From CAMCXE01 sp046347475 (GTDB lineage: Bacteria > Pseudomonadota > Gammaproteobacteria > Pseudomonadales > Cellvibrionaceae), in NCBI GenBank assembly GCA_046347475.1, contig JAXMGD010000006.1:248001-312000 (forward strand): a stretch of 64,000 bases of DNA, written 5' to 3'. Below, in pieces: positions 1 to 8,294 of the stretch. The translations under genes were made by a program, and so were the position numbers. Within the stretch, counting starts at the first letter, position 1, and each line of letters opens with the position of its first letter. The notes under the pieces are model-generated. The model was not told where the DNA came from. It was given only the letters and a program-made list of their open reading frames with translations, and searched no databases.

Positions 1-616
1 TCTAAAAGCAAGCCCTCGAGGGTTAGCACACACTGTCCCCTCTCCCTTTGGGAGAGGGCTAGGGTGAGGGCGCTGTGCCTAGCTAAGTGACGTTACCCCC
101 TAGGGCGCACCTCTCCTAAGGCGGGGAATTTTAAGCGCCGCCTCCTGCGATCAACGCCCGTTGCGCATTTCCCCCCAAGCCGATGCATTCGGCTAAGAAT
201 TTCCCCAGACAATAGCGTTTGAGTCACCCTTCCGGGCGGCTCGCTGCCGCGCATTGTCGCGAGCTAGCTCAAGCCTGTGCCCTCCGACCAGAAGCTATGC
301 CTCTAGGGCGCTCCCTCGTTCATATCACCCTAAGCCCCCTGGGTATGTGCAAAAAACAAAGCTGTTTTTGGTTGAAGAAGATTTGTCAGATGATATGTGG
401 AAAATATGTGGCCATCTGCTGTGAAAATTCGCTAAATGGTAGCTAAATGAAAGTTTCCTGTGCGGCTCTTCGCACAAATGCCAATCCCCCCTAAACCCAC
501 CCTTAAACTGCGGCTTAGGTCGCAGGTTTTATTATCGTATTTTATCTACACTCGCCCCATGCTCAGCACCCGGCTGAGGCCTCTGCTATCTAACCCTAAT
601 AACTACGAGGTTTGCG
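1..616. other. Intergenic region with repeat, no convincing gene
   Basis: No open frame here looks like a protein: the possible short frames lack a ribosome binding site and have no family features. The stretch holds a CCCTCTCCC/GGGAGAGGG palindrome at its left end and several GC-rich pieces. The last 80 bases must carry the promoter of the dehydrogenase gene that follows. I could not assign a clear -35/-10 pair. Confidence 0.5.
38..58. repeat. Short palindromic intergenic repeat, copy 1
   Basis: CCCTCTCCC and GGGAGAGGG form perfect 9-bp arms around TTT, followed by a GGGTGAGGG tail. The same unit occurs in the opposite orientation around 4482-4520 with CCCTCACCCC in the mirrored position. 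Related C/G-rich pairs flank 26696-26819. All copies lie outside genes. It looks like a dispersed REP-like element; no transposase is nearby. Confidence 0.6.
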
Positions 617-2248
617 ATGAAACAAAACCTTTTGCTTGTCGCCTGTTTAAGCGCCCTATTGAGTGCGTGTGGCGGCGAAAACACGTCTTCTAGCAGTTCC
701 AGCTCCTCTTCAAGCTCGTCCAGTTCTTCCAGCTCCAGCAGTTCCTCTTCAAGTGGTGCGGTTAATTATTGGGTGCAAAAATGCGAAACATGCCATGGGC
801 CCACGGGGGCCGGTGGTATAGCGCCGCTCAATGGTGGTCAGCTCAATAGCCGTTATCCTACTCAAGCCGCTCTCGCAACGTTTATTGCCGCAAATATGCC
901 TACGGGGGGCGAGGGCACCTGTACGGCTGCGTGTGCCGATACCACCGCAGCCCAGTTGCGCAAATGGTTCCCGGTTGGCACCTCATCAAGCAGCTCGTCT
1001 TCCTCATCAAGCTCGAGTAGCTCGTCCTCGGGCCGCGCGTCGTCTTCCTCCTCCAGTTCAGGCGGCGTGGTAATGCCTCCGATTGACCCAAACGGCGCGC
1101 CGGTGCAAACCCCTAAGCCCAACGCCGATACCCTAGGTGGCCAGACCCCCGCCTTTAAAAACCAAACCCGCGTGCCGGAGCAGAAGAGCCCCTACACCCA
1201 CAACACCACTACAGTTACTTCCAGCTTAAGTGCGCCCTGGGCCTTGGCAATACTGCCGGATGGCCGCTTTTTGATTACCGAAAAGCCCGGCACTTTGGTG
1301 ATCGTCACCCCTGAGGGTAAGGTCTCCAGCGACATCTTAGGCGTGCCTGAAGTGGTCTACACCGGCAACAGCATCGGTGTGCAGGGCGGTTTATTGGATG
1401 TCACTCTGGCGCCTGATTTTGCTACCAGTCGCGTGATCTTTTTGTCGTACAGCGCACCGCGCAGCGGCAAACAGGCCACCACTATCGCCCGCGCCCGCCT
1501 CTCAAACGACGAAACCCGTTTGGAAGATGTGAAAGTAATTCTGACCCAAAACCCCGATTGGAATAACACCCTGCAGTTCGGCAGCCGTTTTGCCTGGAGT
1601 CGTGAAGGTTATCTCTACATCACCTTCGGCGATCGCTCGGACACCGCGATCCGCACCTCGGCGCAGGATAATTCCACCCTAATAGGTAAGGTGGTGCGGG
1701 TTAACCAGGATGGCACCCCTGTGACTGGCAACCCCTTTATCGGTCAGTCGGGTAAGCGGCCTGAAATTTGGTCGTATGGCCACCGCAACCCGCAAGGCGC
1801 CGCTATTCACCCGGTGACCGGTGAGCTGTGGACCATCGAGCACGGCGCCCGCGGCGGCGATGAGCTCAATCGGCCAGAAGGCGGTAAAAACTACGGCTGG
1901 CCGACGATTACCTACGGTATTGATTACAGCGGCACCAAGCTGGGTGAGGGCACGGCCAAAGCCGGTATGGAGCAGCCAATTTATTACTGGGACCCTGTGA
2001 TTGCGCCGTCCAATATGATTTTCTACAAAGGCGATATGTTCTCCGGCTGGAACGGCAACCTGTTAATCGGTGCGCTGAGCACCTCTGTTAAGGGGTTGGT
2101 GCGTTTGGTGTTGGATGGCAACAAGGTGGTGGCCGAAGAGCGCATCCTCAATACCATTAACCGTATCCGCGACTTGGAAGTGGATTCTGCTGGGGCTATT
2201 TGGGTGTTAACCGACGGTGGCCAATTAATTAAGGTAACCAAACGTTAA
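617..2248 (+). CDS. Lipoprotein: cytochrome c fused to PQQ-dependent sugar dehydrogenase
   Basis: Probable periplasmic or cell-surface quinoprotein that oxidises a sugar aldose or alcohol and passes electrons to its own c-type haem. A lipoprotein signal ends in LSAC (Cys18). A polyserine linker (about 24-46) follows, then a small cytochrome c domain with the haem motif CETCH (56-60) and a likely Met94 axial ligand. After a second polyserine stretch (about 123-149) comes a glucose/sorbosone dehydrogenase-type beta-propeller from about 195 to the end. It carries motifs such as SAPWALAILPDGRFLITEK, WSYGHRNPQG and IEHGARGGDELN, known from the Asd/YliI/GDH-B family. Polyserine linkers are typical of Cellvibrio-like polysaccharide degraders. 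The substrate is unknown. The gene stands alone and ends at a strong terminator. Confidence 0.9.
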   Translation: MKQNLLLVACLSALLSACGGENTSSSSSSSSSSSSSSSSSSSSSSSGAVNYWVQKCETCHGPTGAGGIAPLNGGQLNSRYPTQAALATFIAANMPTGGEGTCTAACADTTAAQLRKWFPVGTSSSSSSSSSSSSSSSSGRASSSSSSSGGVVMPPIDPNGAPVQTPKPNADTLGGQTPAFKNQTRVPEQKSPYTHNTTTVTSSLSAPWALAILPDGRFLITEKPGTLVIVTPEGKVSSDILGVPEVVYTGNSIGVQGGLLDVTLAPDFATSRVIFLSYSAPRSGKQATTIARARLSNDETRLEDVKVILTQNPDWNNTLQFGSRFAWSREGYLYITFGDRSDTAIRTSAQDNSTLIGKVVRVNQDGTPVTGNPFIGQSGKRPEIWSYGHRNPQGAAIHPVTGELWTIEHGARGGDELNRPEGGKNYGWPTITYGIDYSGTKLGEGTAKAGMEQPIYYWDPVIAPSNMIFYKGDMFSGWNGNLLIGALSTSVKGLVRLVLDGNKVVAEERILNTINRIRDLEVDSAGAIWVLTDGGQLIKVTKR

Positions 2249-2282
2249 ACCAGGGGATTAGCTAGGTGCAGGGATGCTAAAG

Positions 2283-2308
2283 CGGCGGGTTACCCCGCCG
2301 TTTTTTTT
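2283..2308 (+). terminator. Rho-independent terminator after the dehydrogenase
   Basis: CGGCGGG and CCCGCCG arms around a short TTAC loop, followed by eight T residues. It lies 35 bases after the stop of the upstream gene. Confidence 0.9.
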
Positions 2309-2390
2309 GCCTGAATGTAATGGGCTACTCAGTTAAACGGTTAATCTGCGGCTAGTATCCGCCATCAGTTAACCCAGTAAAGAGTTCCCT

Positions 2391-3021
2391 ATGGGCGATC
2401 AGCCGAACCAGCAAGATTATTTCGAACATTCCATACGCACCCTTGAGGCTGAAATTGCCAATGTGGGCACTCATCTCGCCCTTGATGCGCGCGCGCCAGC
2501 TCTACGCAAAACAAATTCAGGCGATGGCCGCTGAGCTGCGCGCCCAAGCGGCCAGCGGGCGTATCAGTTGGGCGAAAGCGGCTGAACAGGCGCAGGAAAT
2601 GCGCAACCTCATCATGGAGTTGATCCGTTCCCGCAGCACACCTGTTGGGCGTGCGATGGCGCAACGGCTGAAAAGCGAGGGCAAAACCCTCAATGAATTA
2701 ATCGCCCGCAAGGTGCAGCAGCTTTATGGCAGCAATGCTGTTTTTAGTAAGTTGACCGCTGCTGAGCAAAATGCTGTGTACGGCGAAATTCTCCTCTCTG
2801 CAGGGCGCTCTAACCCTAAGGTCACCGCTTCGATGGCGCGCCTGTCTTATTTGGGCAAAGGCATGATTGTGATCTGTGTGGCCCTGTCGGTGTATGCAGT
2901 GGCTACGGCCGAGGACAAGGTGGACGCCGCCGAGCGAGAGCTCGCCACAACGGGGGCGGGTATAGCAGGCGGTGTAGCAGGTGGCGCCCTGGCGGCCTTT
3001 GGCGTCAGCCTCGCCTGGTAG
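2391..3021 (+). pseudogene. Frameshifted glycine-zipper membrane protein
   Basis: An ATG at 2391, preceded by AAAGAG, opens a frame reading MGDQPNQQDYFEHSIRTLEA. It runs into a (GC)5 tract at 2487-2496 and stops soon after. The downstream frame, open to 3021, continues ARQLYAKQIQAMAAELR and on to the C-terminus. Adding one GC to the tract joins the two into about 210 residues without a break, so this is a dinucleotide slip or a sequencing error. The joined protein is helical and rich in Arg/Gln/Ala, with KSEGKTLNELIARK in the middle. It ends with a hydrophobic helix (MIVICVALSVYAVATAEDK) and a glycine-zipper helix (GAGIAGGVAGGALAAFG). Such endings occur in small membrane-inserting proteins, including some secreted toxins, but I do not assign a function. 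The partner gene starts at the stop codon. Confidence 0.6.
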
Positions 3022-3026
3022 TGCCC

Positions 3027-3488
3027 ATGCGTCTACTTGCCCGCCACGAACTCTCCATCCGCTTGCTCTGGGCTGCTGACGATCAGCAACTAGCAACAAG
3101 CCAACTTGTGCTGGGCGGCCAGGAGCTGGCTGCGGTGGTCACCGGGGCCGTGCTCGAGGCCTGTATTGAGGTGGGGGATAATTATTTGCTGTTTTTAACT
3201 GACGATATTTCCAGTGAAGACAGCCTGCATATTTACCACTTTGATTCACACTTCACTCTGCACGAAAGCCTGAGCATAGGGGCGGCGTATTGCACGGGGG
3301 CGTTCGTACTGGGTGAGCTGATTGCACCCGCCCAGGTGGTGTTTCATTTTTTGGGGGAGGGCGCCTGGCACTTGACCCTATTGCCCGAACCCTCAACCCA
3401 TGTGCCGTTTTTTTCTGACCCAGCTGGAGTGCGGCGGCCTTTTTGTTTACGCACGCGCATGAAGCTACAGTTTTTTGCCGGTGGCTAA
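3027..3488 (+). CDS. Small hypothetical protein, partner of the upstream gene
   Basis: About 153 residues, no signal peptide, no membrane helix and no family I recognise. The ATG at 3027 lies six bases after the upstream stop; a GTG at 3021 overlapping that stop is an alternative. The sequence alternates beta-type segments (YLLFLTDD, SLHIYHFDSHFTLHES, VVFHFLGEGAWHLTLLP), suggesting a small all-beta or barrel fold. The tight coupling to a membrane-inserting partner suggests a joint function, possibly cargo and protector. That is inference from arrangement only. Confidence 0.6.
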   Translation: MRLLARHELSIRLLWAADDQQLATSQLVLGGQELAAVVTGAVLEACIEVGDNYLLFLTDDISSEDSLHIYHFDSHFTLHESLSIGAAYCTGAFVLGELIAPAQVVFHFLGEGAWHLTLLPEPSTHVPFFSDPAGVRRPFCLRTRMKLQFFAGG

Positions 3489-3589
3489 ATTCGGTGGTTT
3501 AGCCCACCTTGCCGTGGGCTAATGGCTGTGCCGTGACTCTAAATATTCCCCGTTGGCCTGTAGGCCTTTTGTTGACCCACCGGTTTTAA

Positions 3590-3629
3590 GCCTCATGGCG
3601 CCGGAGATATACCCCAAGCGCCACGAGGC
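3590..3629. terminator. Hairpin between convergent genes
   Basis: Arms GCCTCATGGCGC (3590-3601) and GCGCCACGAGGC (3618-3629) match at 11 of 12 positions around a 16-base loop. They lie between two convergent genes (stops at 3488 and 3638). There is no long T run on either side, so it is a hairpin that could stop transcription rather than a textbook terminator. Confidence 0.35.
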
Positions 3630-3637
3630 CACTGCCA

Positions 3638-4324
3638 TTAGTTGTTGCAGGGCGATTGAGTGACTTGGCTGGCGGTATCTTGGTTGGCAAGGCTAAACCC
3701 AAGTTTTTGCGCGGCGGCCACCTGATCCTGAGGCACTAAATGCACATAGACTTTATCGGTGGGAATACCGCACACGGCGGGGCGGGCGATATTGGCTAGA
3801 TAACCGCAATAACTGCTTTCAACGCTGATTTGCTTAGCCGTTAATAATGCTTCGGATTGGCTGATGCTAATGCCTGTGCCGGGTTCGCATGCTAAACCGC
3901 CAGTGGCTCGAAACACGGCAACCGTCGCCGCTTTTAAATTAAACACGGTTCCTGTGTCCTGCCGCACCAAGCTGCGGGCATTATCCACCACATCAAATTT
4001 TAGGCTTTTGGGAATATCGCCCTGGCCTTCGAGGTTGGTGGTGAGCACATCTTTTTTAACCGAATAAGTCACCCGGTTAGCAATATCACTGAGAATAATC
4101 GTGCCGCTGCCATCGGTCGCGAAGGTCATTTGGGCAAAACACCCATCGGGCGTTGCACAGCGGCCTGCGCCTGGCTGGGCGCTGATGTAGGTGCGCGTCT
4201 GGATGAAGTGGCCGGCCTTGTCGTAGGTGCCGTTAGTGCCCTCTCCGCCACAGGCATTTAATAAAGCCCCTGCGCTTATTATGCACAGGGCGCCCAAGTG
4301 TCTCATTCGAGTCAGTGATGTCAT
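3638..4324 (-). CDS. Hypothetical lipoprotein
   Basis: 228 residues with a lipoprotein signal: basic N-terminus, hydrophobic stretch, and the lipobox LNAC with the modified Cys at about 25, followed by GGEGTNG. The ATG at 4324 has an AAAAGG ribosome site seven bases upstream. The mature part has several Cys (CATPDGC, LACEPG, SYCGYL, PAVCG) that could form disulfides in the periplasm. I recognise no domain. It stands alone and converges on the gene at 3027-3488. Confidence 0.8.
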   Translation of the reverse strand: MTSLTRMRHLGALCIISAGALLNACGGEGTNGTYDKAGHFIQTRTYISAQPGAGRCATPDGCFAQMTFATDGSGTIILSDIANRVTYSVKKDVLTTNLEGQGDIPKSLKFDVVDNARSLVRQDTGTVFNLKAATVAVFRATGGLACEPGTGISISQSEALLTAKQISVESSYCGYLANIARPAVCGIPTDKVYVHLVPQDQVAAAQKLGFSLANQDTASQVTQSPCNN

Positions 4325-4481
4325 AAACGAACCTTTTATTTGCTGGGGGTAGGCTCAAGCATGCGCGCTCTTGGCCGCCGCTACCATGAAGCGGTCAACA
4401 GGTTACATTTTTTAACAATTCTGCCCCCCACTTCCAATGCCATTACGTTCGGGATTTTGAGCTGTTTTTCAGGCCTATTCC

Positions 4482-4520
4482 TACCCTCACCCCAACCCTC
4501 TGCCAAAGGGAGAGGGAGCT
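4482..4520. repeat. Short palindromic intergenic repeat, copy 2 (inverted)
   Basis: ACCCTCACCCCAACCCTCTGCC followed by AAAGGGAGAGGGAGC is the reverse complement of the element near 38-72, with a few changes. The core arms are CCCTCTGCC and GGGAGAGGG around AAA (4497-4517). Confidence 0.6.
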
Positions 4521-4710
4521 GCGCTTAACTTAATAACAGTGCCCCAGTTATGCTGGCTGAACGGGGGAGCGTCGAGTGTTAAGGATGTGGGTAACCAAGC
4601 GCAAAAATGGTCTCACTTGGGAAACGCTTGGGCGGCCCCATTGTGGATCGAGCCTATCCTTTGGGGCGTATAAAAGCCTTGCGGGTGATAAATCCTTTCG
4701 GAGTGTTCTT

Positions 4711-5730
4711 ATGTCCTGTTCATTGTGCCTGCGCACGGCTCAAACGCGGCCGCGTCCCAGTCGGCGTCGGTTTACTAACGACCGCCCCAAGCCTGCAACC
4801 TCTGTTAAAAACAGCCTGCGCATTTTGTGGGAGGTGTTATTTCGCAAATCAAAAGATTCGGTGCCCAAGGCGGCAATTCCCCTGCAGCGGATTACACCTG
4901 CGCAACTGCAGGCGGCGCCTAATGGCAGTATTTATCGCCTGGGGCACTCCACTTTATTGCTGAAATTACGCGATCGGTTTTGGCTGACCGACCCGGTATT
5001 TTCTCAGCGTGCATCGCCTGTGCAATGGTTTGGGCCTAAGCGGTTTCATGCCCCGCCGATTGCATTGGCGGATTTACCACCCATTGAAGCGGTGATCTTA
5101 TCCCACAATCATTACGACCATTTAGACCGCCACGCGGTGTTGGCCCTGGCCCATAAAACCCGCATGTTTTTAACGCCGACTGGCGTTGGCGACACCCTTA
5201 TCGAATGGGGCATTGATGGGAACAAGGTGCGGCAATTTGCTTGGTGGCAGGGGTGTGAAATTGCCGGTATTCAATTAACCGCCACGCCAGCCCAGCATTT
5301 TTCCGGTCGACATCTGTGGGATGGCAATGCCAGCCTGTGGGCGTCTTGGGTCATCATCGATGGCGAGCAGCGCATATTTTTCAGCGGCGATACGGGTTAT
5401 TTCCCCGGCTTTAAAACCATTGGTGAGCGCTTTGGCCCCTTTGATTTAACGTTTTTAGAAACCGGCGCCTACAACAAAAGTTGGGCCTATGTGCACATGC
5501 AGCCGGAGGAAACTATGCAAGCGCACCTGGATTTAAAAGGCCGCTGGTTGGCGCCGATTCACAACGGCACGTTTGATTTATCGCTACATGCTTGGTATGA
5601 GCCGTTTGAGAGGATTGCCGCCTTGGCTAAAGCCGAAAATATACCCTTGGCAACCCCTCAAATGGGCGAGGCATTGTTGCTTGATGATTTGCAGGCGGGA
5701 AATCATTGGTGGCGGGAATTAATGATTTAA
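4711..5730 (+). CDS. MBL-fold metal-dependent hydrolase, NAPE-PLD/RomA-like
   Basis: About 339 residues. The metallo-beta-lactamase metal motif is SHNHYDHLDRH near residue 130 (HxHxDH). Further metal ligands are likely in FFSGDTGY and in the late IHNGTFDLS. The N-terminal pattern YRLGHSTLLLKLRDRFWLTDPVFSQRAS is typical of the UlaG/NAPE-PLD branch, and the YVHMQPEETMQAHLDL segment matches it well. In characterised relatives the enzyme cleaves phosphodiesters such as N-acyl-phosphatidylethanolamine; the substrate here is not known. The ATG at 4711 was chosen because GGAG lies seven bases upstream; the frame stays open further 5' without a ribosome site. Confidence 0.85.
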   Translation: MSCSLCLRTAQTRPRPSRRRFTNDRPKPATSVKNSLRILWEVLFRKSKDSVPKAAIPLQRITPAQLQAAPNGSIYRLGHSTLLLKLRDRFWLTDPVFSQRASPVQWFGPKRFHAPPIALADLPPIEAVILSHNHYDHLDRHAVLALAHKTRMFLTPTGVGDTLIEWGIDGNKVRQFAWWQGCEIAGIQLTATPAQHFSGRHLWDGNASLWASWVIIDGEQRIFFSGDTGYFPGFKTIGERFGPFDLTFLETGAYNKSWAYVHMQPEETMQAHLDLKGRWLAPIHNGTFDLSLHAWYEPFERIAALAKAENIPLATPQMGEALLLDDLQAGNHWWRELMI

Positions 5731-5783
5731 ATGGTACGTTTGGTGTTGCGGAAACTTTTAATGAAGACGCTTAGGCGCGAGAT

Positions 5784-6131
5784 ATGGAAATAGCTGAACT
5801 TGAACGGCTGGGCGATACACTGTGCATGAGTCTTCTTAATCAAGACTTCTCGGACATTGCGCAGAATATAGCCTATGCGTTACAGGCAGAAAGACCTCTC
5901 GCCGTTGCTATAAAAGAAGATTTTGAGTGCGCGCGGACAGAGTCCGGTGGCAACCTTGAGTTGGCGAACTACAGTGTTGTGATTAAAAAATTTCAGGCAG
6001 GAACACCAGGTTTTATTCATTTAATTGAATGTAGATTTACCTTCCCCAATACTCCCAAAGAAATATTGGTGGAAATCATTGAAAACGAAGCCGGCTGTTA
6101 CTTGGAGCAAATAACCAGTGTTCCCAAATAA
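5784..6131 (+). CDS. Small acidic hypothetical protein
   Basis: 115 residues, soluble, no signal or membrane segment, no family recognised. It begins with a helix-rich part (MEIAELERLGDTLCMSLL) and continues with beta-type stretches (GFIHLIECRFTFP, KEILVEIIENEAGCYLEQI). It follows the hydrolase on the same strand after 53 bases and may be co-transcribed. The start has only a weak purine-rich site upstream. Confidence 0.6.
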   Translation: MEIAELERLGDTLCMSLLNQDFSDIAQNIAYALQAERPLAVAIKEDFECARTESGGNLELANYSVVIKKFQAGTPGFIHLIECRFTFPNTPKEILVEIIENEAGCYLEQITSVPK

Positions 6132-6233
6132 GTGACCACTCGGTCAGCCTGGCTAACCTGTCGAAGGCATTGTGAGCTAACTCTGCTCTTGTGCGGGGCA
6201 AACGGATTTGCCTCGCGGAGCAACCATAATTCG

Positions 6234-6536
6234 CTAGGTACCAAACGAGTCCGTTTGGGGCCAGGTTTTACTGGTGTGCAAAATTCGCAACACAGTTAAT
6301 GGCTGCTTTTCCGTGGGCGCCTTGGCGACTAAAACAAAATGGGGCAGCAGCACTAGCTCTAAGGTGCCCGCCACCTACCCGGCGGGCAAGGTCGCTGGCT
6401 GGGATGCATACTGGTTTAATTTAGCTTCCAAATCCTTATCCCACCGATTGGCTATCTCGACAGAATCCTCGGCCAGCACTTGTACAATAGCTTGGCGGTC
6501 GGTCACCGCTTGAGGATGCCAGAGCAATTGCGTCAC
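6234..6536 (-). pseudogene. ParE/RelE-type toxin interrupted by an in-frame TAG
   Basis: Read from the GTG at 6536, the frame gives MTQLLWHPQAVTDRQAIVQV and continues for 53 residues to a TAG at 6377-6375. The same frame then resumes as VAGTLELVLLPHFVLVAKA and LTVLRILHTSKTWPQ, and closes at 6234. The whole 100-residue frame matches the ParE plan: an N-terminal WHPxAVxDRxxI helix, the central G-x-VAGTxELV strand, and the C-terminal VLRILHxxxxWP. The TAG sits just before VAGT, where active members usually have a basic residue or Gln, so one base change would restore it. It overlaps the antitoxin stop by four bases (GTGA). Because of the stop the toxin should be made only as an N-terminal half. 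Confidence 0.75.
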
Positions 6537-6967
6537 GCTGTTACCTCAAGATTACTATGTTTAAATTCCGCCATTAATGCCCTGGCCTCCTTATCACTTA
6601 GCAGGGTTTGCGCGCCGCCCAGGCTTCGATGTACTTGGTCGCGAAACCAGCTATCATAGGCCTCTGCGCTGTAGGCGCGCTTAAGTATTTTCGGTCGCAT
6701 TGGGCTTATAACAACTTCCTTATCGGCCGCCTGCTCCTGTTGTATATCCACCTGAAATTGGTGAATACCGCGATTTTTTAGCTGTACCACTACAGACTCA
6801 AAATGCCGAAAGACGCGCATAGTTTGACCGAGTACTAGCGGCCATTCGCCCTCGGCATCGCGCAGGTAAACGCTCCAAAAGCCCTTGGCGCCGACGACTC
6901 GTGCGCTGGTAGCCCCTTCTAGTGGCGGAGTGAATTGAGATGAAGGGGGGTGACTGAGTTGCGTCAT
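6533..6967 (-). CDS. PaaA2/ParD-like antitoxin with an N-terminal extra domain
   Basis: 144 residues with a strong GGAGG ribosome site. The C-terminal third (AEAYDSWFRDQVHRSLGG and onward to KEARALMAEF) resembles the toxin-binding tail of PaaA2/ParD-type antitoxins. The N-terminal 85 residues (GFWSVYLRDAEGEWPLVLG, then RVFRHFESVVVQLKNRGIHQF) form a separate alpha/beta domain. I associate it loosely with plasmid-stability proteins and cannot name it. It is the first gene of a two-gene operon with the broken toxin at 6234-6536. The likely role is to neutralise the toxin and perhaps repress its own promoter. The antitoxin frame is intact although the toxin is not. Confidence 0.7.
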   Translation of the reverse strand: MTQLSHPPSSQFTPPLEGATSARVVGAKGFWSVYLRDAEGEWPLVLGQTMRVFRHFESVVVQLKNRGIHQFQVDIQQEQAADKEVVISPMRPKILKRAYSAEAYDSWFRDQVHRSLGGAQTLLSDKEARALMAEFKHSNLEVTA

Positions 6968-7213
6968 GGGGAGTACCTCCGCACGATTATGTTATGTCCC
7001 ATCACTGCATTGGGCAGGGGGTTTTCTAACAGCGTGTTAACACCATTTGCGCTGCGGATATTAGCGGCTCTGCGTGGGCTGGTGTGTGAAGTTATGATGA
7101 CAGTGGATAATTAGTCCTTGTGTTTTAAACCCTTAAATTAAATCTAAGGTTTGAATCCAAACCAATCTTTGCTCGCGTCTTAGGAATACACATCAACAAT
7201 AGGAACCCTCTTT

Positions 7214-7741
7214 ATGCGCCGCAATCGTTTAGCCCAGTATGTTATTGGTTTGGTTTTCTGCCTTTTTATATGCGCGCCTTTGTTGGCCAAAGCTGAGGCG
7301 GTGACAGCGCCCGGTGAGCCTGCCGTTCAGCAGATGATTGATCGCTTCGCGCCTGCGGAGCCAACGGAAAACACGGTCATTCCCGTGGTGGCGTTTATCA
7401 GTGTGTTTGGTGGGCCTGCCAGTGTATTAATTGTCTTAATTCTGCAGCACTACCGCGCCCAGATGCGCCTGGCCGATTACCGCCGTGAGGCCATAGGCAA
7501 ACTAATTGAAGCCGGTCGGGATGTGCCGGAAAATTTATTGTTTTTTCAGGAGTTAAACGCCCAACAACCACCCCACAAAAATCTGCAGCGCGGCTTGGTT
7601 AACCTGGGGTTTGGGTTGGGCTTGGTGGTTTTTTTGTGGGCCATGCATAGCTTAGCGGCGGGAACCTTTGGGCTTATTTTTATCGGTATTGGCGCGGCGC
7701 AATTAATTGCCTGGTCGGTACTGCGTGCAGATAAAGCCTAA
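7214..7741 (+). CDS. DUF6249-like membrane protein
   Basis: 175 residues: a signal peptide of about 28 residues ending near AKAEA, a transmembrane helix at about 57-79 (VIPVVAFISVFGGPASVLIVLIL), a basic cytoplasmic loop (RAQMRLADYRREAIGKLIEAG), and a C-terminal helical hairpin from about 122 to 170. This matches the small DUF6249 family usually found beside extracytoplasmic-function sigma factors. It is the first gene of a three-gene operon, 15 bases before the sigma factor, so it may sense or transmit an envelope signal. Confidence 0.75.
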   Translation: MRRNRLAQYVIGLVFCLFICAPLLAKAEAVTAPGEPAVQQMIDRFAPAEPTENTVIPVVAFISVFGGPASVLIVLILQHYRAQMRLADYRREAIGKLIEAGRDVPENLLFFQELNAQQPPHKNLQRGLVNLGFGLGLVVFLWAMHSLAAGTFGLIFIGIGAAQLIAWSVLRADKA

Positions 7742-7756
7742 TTTAGGTTAATTTGA

Positions 7757-8293
7757 GTGTTGTTATCGGATCAGGAACTTATCCTGCGCGTGGTCAAAAA
7801 ACACGACCAACGCGCTTTTGGTCAGCTGGTTTTGCGTTATCAATCCCAAGTGCGCACCTGGTGTCGGCGTTTAATGCGCGGCGATACGGCATTGGGTGAT
7901 GATTTAGCCCAGGAAGTATTTATGAAAGCCTACGCGGCACTAGCGGCATTTAAAATGGAGGCTAAATTTACGGTGTGGCTGTATCGCATTGCATTTAATG
8001 CGGCGGCCAGTAAATGGCGGCGCAAACAGTTGGAGTGGTGTGATACAGAGGAATTATCTGAAATCAGTGATGGTAGTGATAATGCCAGCCAGCTGATTAA
8101 TGCACGCCACTTGGCCGCTGCGTTAGAGCAATTAACCGAGCCTCAACAACTCGCCCTGCGGCTGTGTTTTGAAGAGGATTTATCCCACGCTGAGGCGGCG
8201 AGTATTATGAATATTCCTTTGGGCAGTTTAAAAACTCATATCAACCGCGGCAAACAGCGATTAAAACACTTGCTTGTCGACTGGAGTGAATAA
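7757..8293 (+). CDS. ECF-type RNA polymerase sigma factor
   Basis: 178 residues, the usual size for the group. Region 2 spans about 20-90 and includes AFGQLVLRYQSQV, LAQEVFMKAYAAL and FTVWLYRIAFNAA. Region 4 spans about 118-172 and includes EQLTEPQQLALRLCF and the helix-turn-helix MNIPLGSLKTHINRGKQRL. Translation starts at GTG 7757. It lies between a membrane protein and a short membrane protein that may act as its anti-sigma factor. Target genes are unknown. Confidence 0.9.
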   Translation: MLLSDQELILRVVKKHDQRAFGQLVLRYQSQVRTWCRRLMRGDTALGDDLAQEVFMKAYAALAAFKMEAKFTVWLYRIAFNAAASKWRRKQLEWCDTEELSEISDGSDNASQLINARHLAAALEQLTEPQQLALRLCFEEDLSHAEAASIMNIPLGSLKTHINRGKQRLKHLLVDWSE

Positions 8294-8294
8294 T

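Noticed and set aside
219..446. 75-codon plus-strand frame near the left edge
   Set aside because: No ribosome site, many Cys/Pro, overlaps low-complexity intergenic DNA.
6274..6513. Plus-strand frame of 79 codons
   Set aside because: It is the antisense of the broken ParE-type toxin, which has recognisable conserved blocks.
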